Origin: Janthinobacterium sp.
GTDB taxonomy: Bacteria; Pseudomonadota; Gammaproteobacteria; Burkholderiales; Burkholderiaceae_D
Assembly: GCA_003482555.1 (NCBI GenBank)
Contig: DMYQ01000331.1
Location: 12,741 to 25,802, forward strand
Direction of reading: 5' to 3'
DNA length: 13,062 bases
Part shown: piece after piece, positions 1 through 6,545 of the stretch
Layout: each line of letters starts with the position of its first letter
Position numbering within the stretch: position 1 is the stretch's first letter
Notes under the pieces: generated by a model
What the model was told of the DNA's origin: nothing
What the model saw: the letters and a program-made list of their open reading frames with translations, nothing else
Database searches by the model: none
Translations under genes and position numbers: made by a program

Positions 1-120
1 CCTTGGCGTTCCCGCCTTGGCGTCGTCGCCGGTTGCGGATATCGCAATGTAGCCGGCATTGGGGAATTTGGGAAGCGCCGGGCGTAAATTGCCACGCCCG
101 CCGCGCCGCGCAGGCGCGCC
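1..120. other. Region downstream of the EAL gene, no gene seen
   Basis: No convincing coding region is seen. The nonamer CCTTGGCGT occurs twice at the very edge (1-9 and 15-23). A 7-bp inverted repeat, CGGGCGT (79-85) and ACGCCCG (94-100) with an 8-nt loop, lies about 20 nt past the stop codon of the minus-strand EAL gene. It could slow or end that transcript, but no T run follows on either strand, so it is not called as an intrinsic terminator. Confidence 0.3.
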
Positions 121-2271
121 TCAGTTGGAAAGCGCCAGGCGCTGGCCTTCGCGCAGCATGCGCTCGAATTCGACGGCTGGAACCGCCGGGCTGAACAAAT
201 AGCCCTGCAACTGGTCGCAGCCCAGCTCGCGCAAGAAGCGCATCTGCTCGGCCGTCTCCACCCCTTCCGCGACGATTTCCTGGCGCAATTGCTGCGCCAT
301 CGTCACGATCGCGCGCGCGATGGCGCAATCGTTTTCTTCGTCGGGCAAGCCGATGACGAAGGAGCGGTCGATCTTCAGGGTGCGGATCGGGAATTTTTTC
401 AGATACGCGAGACTGGAATAACCGGTGCCGAAGTCGTCCAGCGCCAGCGCCAGGCCCATCGCCACCAGCTCGTTCATGATGTCGATCACCTTGTCGGCGC
501 CGCCCACCAGCAGGCTTTCCGTGATCTCCAGCATGATCTGGTCGGGCCGCACCCCATGCCGGTCGAGGGTGTCGGCGATGCGCCGCGGCAGGTTGGCGTC
601 GAACTGGCGCGCCGACAGATTGACGGCGATGGGCGGCATCGCCAGGCCGGCGTCGCGCCAGGCGCCGATCTGGCGGCAAGCCTCGTCCAGCACCCAGCTG
701 CCCAGCTCAAGGATCAGCCCGGTCTCCTCGGCCACCGGGATGAAAACGTCCGGTGACATCATGCCGCGCAGCGGATGCTTCCAGCGCAAGAGCGCCTCGG
801 CGCCGACGATGCGGCCGCTGCGCAGGCTCACCTTGGGCTGGTAATGCAACTGCAAGTCGCGCCCCGCCAGCGCCAGCCGCAATTCCGTCTCCAGGCGCAA
901 ATGCTCCTTGGCGCGTTCGTTCATTTCTTCGCGGTAGAACAGGAAGCCGGACTCGATGTTGCGTCCCGCCCTGGCCACGGCCACGTCGGCGTAGCGGAAC
1001 AGGGACGGCGTGTCGAGCCCGTCCTCCGGATACACGGTGATGCCGATGCTGGCGCCCACCTGCAAGCCGTGGGCGGCGATGGCGATGGGGGCGTCCAGCG
1101 CCGCCAGCAGCTTTTGCGCGACAATGGCGGCGTGCTCGCGCTTTTCGATATTCAGCAGGGCGACGACGAACTTGTGGCGGTCGACCCGCGCCAGGATGTC
1201 GGCGTCGCGCAGCACCTGGCGGAACAGGCGCCCGACCTCGACGATCACCTGGTCGCCGATGTCCTGGCCCAGGGTGTCGCTGATGGCGCCGATGCGGTTC
1301 AGGTCGACCACCAGCAGGGCGCCGTGGCCCACGCCGCGGCGCGCCTCGGCCAGGGCCTGGTCGACCATCTGGTTCAGCAGGCAGCGGTTGGGCAAGCCGG
1401 TCAAGCCGTCGTAATTGGCCATGCGCTGCATGCGCGCCTCGGCGTTCTTGTGCACGCTGATGTCGGAAAACAGGGAAAAGGTGTGGCTGATCCGGCCCGC
1501 CTCGTCGCGCACCACGCTGATGGTGACCGACTGGGGAAACAGCTCGCCGTTCTTGCGCCGCCCGATGATCTCGCCGCGCCACGGCTCCTGGCCCAGCATG
1601 GCGCCGCGCACCTTGGCGCGGAACTCGGCGTCGTGCACGCCCGAGCGCAGCAGGTCCGGGGTCTGGCCTATCGATTCGGCCGGCGTGTAACCGGTGATGC
1701 GGGTGAAGGCGCCGTTGATCGAGACGATGCGCTCGTCGGCGTCGGTGATCAAGACGCCCTGGTCGCTGTCTTCGATGATGCGGGCGTGCAAGCCGATCTT
1801 GTCGGTCGCCGACAGCGGTTCGCGCAGCGCCGCCAGGCGCACGGCCATGCCGAGCGTGGCGCCGGCCGCGTCGAGGATGGCCGCGCGGCTCAGCAGCAAC
1901 CAGCGGATGGCGCCCGATTTGCAGCGCCGCCGCACTTCGCTGATGCCGCCTTCCGGGGCCGGGAACAGTTCCGCGACCTTGCCGTCGTCGTCATCGGCGG
2001 TGTACAGGAACAGCACGTGGCGGCCCAGCGCCTCTTGCGCGGAATAGCCGAACAGGCGTTCGGCGCCGCCGTCCCAGGCCGTCAGGTAACCGGCCAGGTC
2101 GAGTTCGAAGGCGGCGTCGGCCGGCGCCGCCCGGACGCCGGACGGGCCGGCCGCGCGCAGCTGCGCCAACTCGGCGTCCAGCCGGGTCAGGGTGTGCCGC
2201 AGCTCGCCGCCCTGCTGCGCGCGCGCCTCCGCGCTGAGGGCCAGGCAACGCTGGATGGCCGCTTCAAACAT
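121..2271 (-). CDS. PAS-PAS-GGDEF(degenerate)-EAL protein, probable c-di-GMP phosphodiesterase
   Basis: 716-residue cytoplasmic signalling protein with no membrane segment visible. Order: a short N-terminal helical region, PAS 1 (about 52-150, with WDGGAERLFGYSAQEALG), PAS 2 with PAC (about 165-275, with GVLITDADERIVSINGAF and the RRKNGELFP turn), GGDEF domain (about 285-440) and EAL domain (about 460-705). The cyclase signature at 364-368 reads DRHKF instead of GGDEF, so diguanylate cyclase activity is unlikely. The EAL half keeps EALLRW, NLSARQF, EITES, DDFGTGYSS, KIDRSF and EGVET, the metal and catalytic motifs of active phosphodiesterases, so c-di-GMP hydrolysis to pGpG is expected, tuned by the PAS sensors. 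The ATG at 2271 is chosen: a GTG at 2370 would add 33 residues rich in Arg and Pro with AGG/CGA codons. The chosen start overlaps the stop of a small upstream ORF, suggesting translational coupling. Domain calls are firm; the start is less certain. Confidence 0.9.
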   Translation of the reverse strand: MFEAAIQRCLALSAEARAQQGGELRHTLTRLDAELAQLRAAGPSGVRAAPADAAFELDLAGYLTAWDGGAERLFGYSAQEALGRHVLFLYTADDDDGKVAELFPAPEGGISEVRRRCKSGAIRWLLLSRAAILDAAGATLGMAVRLAALREPLSATDKIGLHARIIEDSDQGVLITDADERIVSINGAFTRITGYTPAESIGQTPDLLRSGVHDAEFRAKVRGAMLGQEPWRGEIIGRRKNGELFPQSVTISVVRDEAGRISHTFSLFSDISVHKNAEARMQRMANYDGLTGLPNRCLLNQMVDQALAEARRGVGHGALLVVDLNRIGAISDTLGQDIGDQVIVEVGRLFRQVLRDADILARVDRHKFVVALLNIEKREHAAIVAQKLLAALDAPIAIAAHGLQVGASIGITVYPEDGLDTPSLFRYADVAVARAGRNIESGFLFYREEMNERAKEHLRLETELRLALAGRDLQLHYQPKVSLRSGRIVGAEALLRWKHPLRGMMSPDVFIPVAEETGLILELGSWVLDEACRQIGAWRDAGLAMPPIAVNLSARQFDANLPRRIADTLDRHGVRPDQIMLEITESLLVGGADKVIDIMNELVAMGLALALDDFGTGYSSLAYLKKFPIRTLKIDRSFVIGLPDEENDCAIARAIVTMAQQLRQEIVAEGVETAEQMRFLRELGCDQLQGYLFSPAVPAVEFERMLREGQRLALSN

Positions 2272-2419
2272 GGGCGCCGCCAGCGAGCAGGGCGCCGAGC
2301 ATCCACGGGTTCGCGGCCGCCTCCGCCTCGTCCCGGCCCGGGCAAAACAGCAAGGCGGACGGGACGCCACGGCGATCGGCCAGCAAATATATCAATAGCA
2401 AAGGTGCGGTCATCATCAT
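2264..2419 (-). CDS. Possible 51-residue small protein overlapping the EAL gene start
   Basis: Small ORF starting at the first of three consecutive ATGs and ending in the TGA of ATGTTTGA, which also holds the EAL-gene ATG (8-nt overlap). The product begins MMMTAPLLLIYLLADRRG, a short hydrophobic stretch, then a polar segment containing PGRDEAEAAANPW, and ends GALLAGGAHV. Most of its middle and end codons have G or C in the third position like neighbouring genes. The competing frame (5' extension of the EAL protein) is rich in AGG and CGA codons and looks non-coding. A weak purine-rich ribosome site (GACAAGACGG) precedes the ATGs. It may be a real small protein, a leader ORF coupling translation of the EAL gene, or a frameshifted old N-terminus. 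No family is recognised. Confidence 0.4.
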   Translation of the reverse strand: MMMTAPLLLIYLLADRRGVPSALLFCPGRDEAEAAANPWMLGALLAGGAHV

Positions 2420-2546
2420 CCGTCTTGTCAGGGCCAGAATGGGCGGTGTGCCGCCTATGGTAACTCGAAACTATTGGCGCGGGCCAACATTCTGTCTCCG
2501 GTGCGGCCTGCCGGGAATGGCGGGCGGACGGCGACGCGGGCCGAGA

Positions 2547-3476
2547 TCACGCCCCGGCGTACCCCGGCAAGTGTGCGCTCAAGCCCGCGAACACGCCGGG
2601 CGCACGCATGCGCTCGCTCCACCAGCGCAGCGCGGCGCCGCCCTCGCCCGCGCGCCAGGCCAGGTAAAAGGTTTCGTCCGGCTTCGGCTCTTCCACCTGC
2701 TTTTCGACCAGCAAGCCGCGCGCGATGGCGGCGCGCGCGCACGGCTCCGGCAAGAAGCCGAAACCGAGGCCGGCCAACTGGTAGTCGAGCTTGTCGCGCA
2801 TGGTCGGCACCGTCAGCGCATCCTGGCCCAGCAGCAGGCCCACCGTGCGCGGCGCGATCCGGCGCGCCGAGTCGGCCACCACCACGGCGCGGTGGCGCTG
2901 CAGCTCGGCCCGCCCCAGCGGCCCTTCGGCGCCGGCCAGCGGATGGCCGGGCGCCACCACGAACACGAAAGATAGCGCGCCCATGGCCTCGGCCACGTAA
3001 CCGCCGCCGGCCGGGCCGTCGCCGGGCGCCCCTATCAGCAAGTCGACGCGGCGTTCGAGCAGCGCCTCCCAGGTGCCGGACAGGGTTTCGCGCACGATGC
3101 GCAAGCGGGTTTGCTGGGCGACGGCGTAAAAGTCCCGCACCGCCGGCGCCAGGGCGAGCGCCGCGAACATCGAGTCGATGCCGATGCCAAGCTCGGTTTC
3201 CCAGCCCGAGGCGACGCGCCGCACGCGCTGCTCCAGGTCGTGCGCCGCTTTCAGCAGATAGCGCCCCTCCTTGAGCAACTCGCGGCCGGCCGGCGTCAGT
3301 TCGACGTGCGGCCCCCTGCGCTCGAACACTTGCACGCCCAGGTCGGCCTCCAGCTTGCCGACCGTGTAAGAAATGGTCGAGGGGACGCGGTGCAATTCCT
3401 TGCCGGCGGCGGAAAACGAGCCGCGGCGGTCGATCGCATCGACGATTTGCAGGGCTTCCAGGCTGAGTCTGAGCAT
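2547..3476 (-). CDS. LysR-family transcriptional regulator
   Basis: 309 residues, the normal size for LysR-type regulators. The N-terminal winged helix-turn-helix (about 4-62) is plain: LEALQIVDAIDRRGSFSAAG, then STISYTVGKLEADLGVQVFERRG and LTPAGRELL. The remainder (about 90-300) is the periplasmic-binding-protein-like effector domain, with RIVRETLSGTWEALLERRVDLLIGAP as its typical strand-helix pattern. The start at 3476 gives the usual LysR N-terminus; earlier in-frame codons would add about 37 atypical residues. No clear Shine-Dalgarno precedes it. It is divergent from the pirin gene (152 bp between start codons), so it probably controls pirin and itself. The inducer cannot be read from the sequence. 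Confidence 0.93.
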   Translation of the reverse strand: MLRLSLEALQIVDAIDRRGSFSAAGKELHRVPSTISYTVGKLEADLGVQVFERRGPHVELTPAGRELLKEGRYLLKAAHDLEQRVRRVASGWETELGIGIDSMFAALALAPAVRDFYAVAQQTRLRIVRETLSGTWEALLERRVDLLIGAPGDGPAGGGYVAEAMGALSFVFVVAPGHPLAGAEGPLGRAELQRHRAVVVADSARRIAPRTVGLLLGQDALTVPTMRDKLDYQLAGLGFGFLPEPCARAAIARGLLVEKQVEEPKPDETFYLAWRAGEGGAALRWWSERMRAPGVFAGLSAHLPGYAGA

Positions 3477-3489
3477 TCGATTTTTTCGA
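3477..3489. promoter_or_regulatory. Candidate LysR operator, site 1, adjoining the lysR-type start codon
   Basis: TCGA-N5-TCGA with an all-T spacer, a dyad fitting the LysR T-N11-A rule. It is preceded by GCAT and directly abuts the start codon of the regulator, a position that would suit autorepression. A close relative lies 111 bp away on the pirin side. Inferred from pattern only. Confidence 0.4.
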
Positions 3490-3512
3490 TAGTAAAGAGG
3501 TAAATTTTCCGT

Positions 3513-3541
3513 TTTTTGTTTCCGCCCGCGACAGATATACT
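3513..3541 (+). promoter_or_regulatory. Possible pirin promoter
   Basis: A good -10 hexamer TATACT (3536-3541) lies 17 nt after a poor -35, TTTTTG (3513-3518). A weak -35 is common at activator-dependent promoters. It would give a 5' leader of about 80 nt containing operator candidate 2. Other AT-rich hexamers nearby could serve instead. Confidence 0.25.
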
Positions 3542-3587
3542 GAGCCTTATCGATACAAAGCATGCGAAAAAACGGCGCCACAGGCAT

Positions 3588-3600
3588 TCGAAATTATCGC
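3588..3600. promoter_or_regulatory. Candidate LysR operator, site 2, upstream of pirin
   Basis: TCGA-N5-TCGC, again preceded by GCAT, so GCATTCGA is shared exactly with site 1 and the second half-site is offset by the same 5 nt. It ends 28 bp before the pirin start codon. The shared spacing and flanks make chance less likely, but no binding has been shown. Confidence 0.38.
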
Positions 3601-3628
3601 ACATCAATTAAACCAACAGGAGCACACC

Positions 3629-4330
3629 ATGTTACAGATACGTCGCAGTGAAGATCGCGGAATCGCCAACCACGGCTGGCTCAATTCCCATCACAGCTTT
3701 TCCTTCGCGGACTACCGCGATCCCCGGTACACGGGTTTTGGCCCGCTGCTGGTCATCAATGAAGACCGGGTCGCCCCCGGCCAGGGGTTCGGCACCCACG
3801 GCCACCGCGACATGGAAATCATTTCCTACGTGCTCGACGGCGCTCTGGCGCACAAGGACAGCATGGGCACCGGTTCGGTCTTGCACTATGGCGATGTGCA
3901 GCGCATGAGCGCCGGCAGCGGCGTGCGGCACAGCGAGTTCAACGACTCGAAAGAGGCGGGCCTGCATTTCCTGCAAATCTGGATACAGCCCAGCGTGACC
4001 GGCATTGCGCCCGGCTACGAGGAAAAGCACTTCGCGCCGGCCGACAAAGAGGGGCAATTGCGCCTGATCGCTTCCGGCGACGGCCGCGACGGTTCGGTGC
4101 TGATCCACCAGGACGCCGCCATCTACGCCAGCCTTCCGCTGCCGGGGCAGCGCCTGGAACACGTGCTGGCCGCGGGGCGCAGCGCCTATGTGCACTTGAT
4201 CCGCGGCGCGCTGCTGGTCAACGGCACCGAGCTCAAAGGCGGTGACGCGCTCAAGATCAGCGCCGAAAGCCTGGTCACGCTGGAGCGGGCGGAGGATGCC
4301 GAAGTGCTGCTGTTCGACTTGCCGTACTGA
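3629..4330 (+). CDS. Pirin family protein (YhhW-like, quercetinase-type cupin)
   Basis: 233 residues, the size of E. coli YhhW. Two cupin halves: the conserved N-terminal half starts with RRSEDRG, HGWLNSHHSFSFADY and FGPLLVINEDRVAPGQGF. The metal-binding set is His57 and His59 (THGHRDMEIISYVLDG), His101 and Glu103 (GSGVRHSEFN), the same positions as in YhhW. Family members bind Fe, Ni or another divalent metal. YhhW shows quercetin 2,3-dioxygenase activity; other pirins act in stress or protein interaction, so the true substrate here is unknown. A good ribosome site (AGGAG, 6 nt spacing) supports the start. It is divergent from a LysR regulator that probably controls it. Confidence 0.93.
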   Translation: MLQIRRSEDRGIANHGWLNSHHSFSFADYRDPRYTGFGPLLVINEDRVAPGQGFGTHGHRDMEIISYVLDGALAHKDSMGTGSVLHYGDVQRMSAGSGVRHSEFNDSKEAGLHFLQIWIQPSVTGIAPGYEEKHFAPADKEGQLRLIASGDGRDGSVLIHQDAAIYASLPLPGQRLEHVLAAGRSAYVHLIRGALLVNGTELKGGDALKISAESLVTLERAEDAEVLLFDLPY

Positions 4331-4388
4331 GGCCGCGGTCGCCGATCGGGCGGAGAAAGCGGGGGCGGAAATAAATCCCGCCTGTTTT

Positions 4389-4397
4389 TGGTATGAT
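4389..4397 (+). promoter_or_regulatory. Candidate extended -10 promoter for ribA
   Basis: TGGTATGAT matches the extended -10 form TGnTATAAT with one mismatch. No good -35 lies 17 nt upstream (AAATAA), as allowed for extended -10 promoters. Transcription would start near 4403-4405, at the left arm of the hairpin below. Confidence 0.45.
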
Positions 4398-4402
4398 GAG
4401 GG

Positions 4403-4450
4403 GGCGCGCCTGGTCTGATTCACTCAGAGCGGCGCGCCTTTTACTTTTAT
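4403..4450 (+). promoter_or_regulatory. Strong hairpin plus U-rich tract in ribA leader (attenuator, 5' stabiliser or pirin terminator)
   Basis: Outer arms GGCGCGCC (4403-4410) and GGCGCGCC (4431-4438) pair perfectly, and inside them TCTGA (4414-4418) pairs with TCAGA (4424-4428) around the loop TTCAC. A T-rich run, TTTTACTTTTAT, follows, so it reads as a rho-independent terminator. It can end pirin transcripts arriving from upstream. If the extended -10 promoter at 4389 is used, the same hairpin is the first thing in the ribA mRNA and may act as an attenuator or protective 5' stem-loop. No known riboswitch (for example FMN) is recognised. Confidence 0.6.
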
Positions 4451-4461
4451 CCTCACTTTTT

Positions 4462-5127
4462 ATGAGCACAAGCATGCACATCAGCGCGCACATCCCGGTT
4501 AAAGAAGAATTGGACTACATGAGCTCTTGCGCGCTGCCCACGCCGTGGGCCCAGTTCACCTTGCACGCTTTCGTCGAGCACGCGACCGGCAAGGAACACC
4601 TGGCCATGGTTCTGGGCGACGTCGGCGACGGCGCCCCGGTGCTGGCGCGCGTGCATTCCGAATGCCTGACCGGCGACGTGCTGTTTTCCCAGCGCTGCGA
4701 CTGCGGCGCCCAGCTCGAGGGCGCGCTCAAGAAGATCGCCGCCGAAGGCCGCGGCATCCTGCTCTACTTGCGCCAGGAAGGGCGCGGCATCGGCTTGATC
4801 AACAAGATCCGCGCCTACCGCCTGCAAGAAGCGGGCGCCGACACGGTGCAAGCGAACGAGCAACTGGGCTTCAAGGCCGACGCCCGCGACTATGCGCTGT
4901 GCCAGCCGATGCTGGGCCAGTTCGGCATCACCAGCTTGCGCCTGATGACGAACAATCCGCGCAAGATCGAGGCCATGGAAAAGCTCGGCATCACGGTCGC
5001 CGAGCGCGTCCCGCTGCTGGTGAACCGGAATGCCTTCAACCAGCATTATCTGAACACCAAGGCCAGCAAGCTGGGGCACATGATGACCCCGCTCGCCCCG
5101 CCGGCGCCCGAGGACGGCGCACTGTAA
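4462..5127 (+). CDS. ribA: GTP cyclohydrolase II
   Basis: 221 residues, the stand-alone RibA size without a fused RibB domain. It catalyses the first committed riboflavin step, GTP to 2,5-diamino-6-ribosylamino-4(3H)-pyrimidinone 5'-phosphate plus formate and pyrophosphate, in the cytoplasm. Zinc ligands Cys68, Cys79 and Cys81 (VHSECLTGDVLFSQRCDCG) are present, as are the GTP-site and catalytic stretches YLRQEGRGIGL (102-112), LMTNNPRKI (161-169) and TKASKLGH near the C-terminus. The ATG at 4462 is preferred; another ATG four codons on (4474) is possible. Neither has a Shine-Dalgarno sequence: the upstream stretch is pyrimidine-rich, suggesting S1-dependent initiation. Its TAA overlaps the next gene's ATG (TAATG). 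Confidence 0.95.
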   Translation: MSTSMHISAHIPVKEELDYMSSCALPTPWAQFTLHAFVEHATGKEHLAMVLGDVGDGAPVLARVHSECLTGDVLFSQRCDCGAQLEGALKKIAAEGRGILLYLRQEGRGIGLINKIRAYRLQEAGADTVQANEQLGFKADARDYALCQPMLGQFGITSLRLMTNNPRKIEAMEKLGITVAERVPLLVNRNAFNQHYLNTKASKLGHMMTPLAPPAPEDGAL

Positions 5128-6545
5128 TGGCGGCGCGCTTGAGCCGACGTCCACGCGCGCCGGCGCGCCCGCTCGCACGCCTCCTCGCGCGCATGACCAT
5201 GTCCTTGCCGCCTGTGCTGCGCTCGCTGTTGCCGTCCCTGCTGCTGGCCGGCTGTTGCCTGGCCGCGCACGCGGCGCCGCAAGCCGCCGCCGCCAAGTCC
5301 GCCGCCGAGATGGTGGCGCCGCTGCCGGCGCCCTCCACCGCCGCGCAAAAACTGTATTCCTCGGCCAAGAACGACATCCTGCAAGTGCGCGTGCTGCTCA
5401 AGAGCGGCCGCACCCAGTCCTCGGTCGGCTCCGGCTTCCTGATCGGCACCGGCAATCTGGTGCTCACCAACTACCACGTGGTGTCGCAGTTCGCCCTCGA
5501 TCCCGACACTTATGTCGGCGAATGGGTCGACACCAGCGGCCGCCGCGGCGCCGTCGAACTGCTGGCCGTGGACGTCTTGCACGACTTGGCCGTGGTGCGC
5601 GTGAGCCGCAACGGCACCGGCTTTTTCAAGATGCCGGACAAACTGGCCGTCCTGACCCAGGGCCAGTATCTGTATTCGCTGGGCAATCCACTCGACCTCG
5701 GCTTCGCCATTTCGGAAGGCGCTTACAACGGCGTCATCACGCGCAGTTTTTACGAGCAACTGATGTTTACCGGCCCGATCAACGCCGGCATGAGCGGCGG
5801 CCCCAGCGTGACGGAAAGTGGCGACGTGGCCGGCGTGAACGTGTCGAAGCGCCTGGACGGCGAACTGGTCAGCTTCCTGGTGCCGGCCCGCTACGCCCAG
5901 GACTTGCTGAAACGGGTGGCCCTGCAAGCGAAGCCGCCCAAGGATTTCAAGCCCGTCGTGACGGAACAATTGCTCGCGCACCAGAACGTCATGGTCGAGC
6001 GCCTGCTGGGCACTCCGCTCACCCTGAAAGCCATGGGCCCCTACCAGGTGCCGGTGCGGGAATCGGATCAGATGCGCTGCTGGGGACGCTCAAACGTGAA
6101 ACCCGATACGCCCTTCATGGTCGACAACACCAGTTGCGCCATGGAGTCCGCCATCTTCATTTCCAGCAACCTGCAAACGGGACAGATCGCGATACGCCAT
6201 GAATTTCTGCGCAGCACCACGCTGGGCCCGGTGCGCTTTGCCGAACTGGCCAGCGCCGCCTTCAAGAACGAAGATTTCGGCAACTACAAGGATGCCCAGT
6301 TGACGGGGCCCAGTTGCACCGAGCAATTCGTCAAGAACAAGACCATGCCGCTGCGCGCCGTGCTGTGCGTGCGCGCCTACCGCAAGTTCGCCGGCCTGTA
6401 CGACTTCGCCCTGCTGACGGCCAGCACCGACAACGCGCTGATGAGCCTGCAAAGCCGGCTCGACGCCCGCGGCGTGTCCTACGACAACGGCATGCGCGGC
6501 GCCCGCATCTTCATCGACGCGCTGGCCCGGGGCGGCAAGCCGTGA
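5127..6545 (+). CDS. Exported trypsin-like (S1C/DegP-type) serine protease with unknown C-terminal domain
   Basis: 472 residues if started at the ATG in TAATG; ATGs at 5193 and 5199 are alternatives but lack ribosome sites. The N-terminus has an Arg-rich stretch, then a hydrophobic segment SLLPSLLLAGCCLAAHA that could be cut as a lipoprotein (LLAGC, Cys43) or by signal peptidase I after AHA. The protease domain (about 82-260) holds the triad His117 (LTNYHVV), Asp153 (VLHDLAVVRV) and Ser223 (NAGMSGGPS), matching HtrA-like trypsin folds. No PDZ domain is apparent. Residues about 275-472 match nothing I recognise and contain four Cys (318, 337, 397, 414) that could form two disulfides, fitting an envelope location. 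It is coupled to ribA upstream and to an FHA protein downstream. Confidence 0.85.
   Translation: MAARLSRRPRAPARPLARLLARMTMSLPPVLRSLLPSLLLAGCCLAAHAAPQAAAAKSAAEMVAPLPAPSTAAQKLYSSAKNDILQVRVLLKSGRTQSSVGSGFLIGTGNLVLTNYHVVSQFALDPDTYVGEWVDTSGRRGAVELLAVDVLHDLAVVRVSRNGTGFFKMPDKLAVLTQGQYLYSLGNPLDLGFAISEGAYNGVITRSFYEQLMFTGPINAGMSGGPSVTESGDVAGVNVSKRLDGELVSFLVPARYAQDLLKRVALQAKPPKDFKPVVTEQLLAHQNVMVERLLGTPLTLKAMGPYQVPVRESDQMRCWGRSNVKPDTPFMVDNTSCAMESAIFISSNLQTGQIAIRHEFLRSTTLGPVRFAELASAAFKNEDFGNYKDAQLTGPSCTEQFVKNKTMPLRAVLCVRAYRKFAGLYDFALLTASTDNALMSLQSRLDARGVSYDNGMRGARIFIDALARGGKP

Noticed and set aside
2272..2370. GTG at 2370 as the start of the EAL protein
   Set aside because: The 33 added residues are Arg/Pro-rich with rare AGG and CGA codons, and another frame in this stretch looks more like coding sequence.
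2442..2455. Inverted repeat GGCGG-N4-CCGCC between the LysR and EAL genes
   Set aside because: Considered as a LysR-gene terminator or an operator, but the stem is only 5 bp, there is no T run and no second copy was found.
775..2463. 562-codon open frame on the plus strand opposite the EAL gene
   Set aside because: It is antisense to a protein with clear PAS, GGDEF and EAL motifs; long antisense frames are expected at this GC content, and its composition (Gln, His, Arg, Val rich) is typical of such shadows.
4331..4461. FMN riboswitch ahead of ribA
   Set aside because: The leader after the predicted start is only about 60 nt and is filled by one hairpin, far too short for an FMN aptamer and without its conserved segments.
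5046..5981. 311-codon minus-strand frame opposite the protease
   Set aside because: His/Gln/Gly-rich antisense shadow of a gene with an intact catalytic triad.
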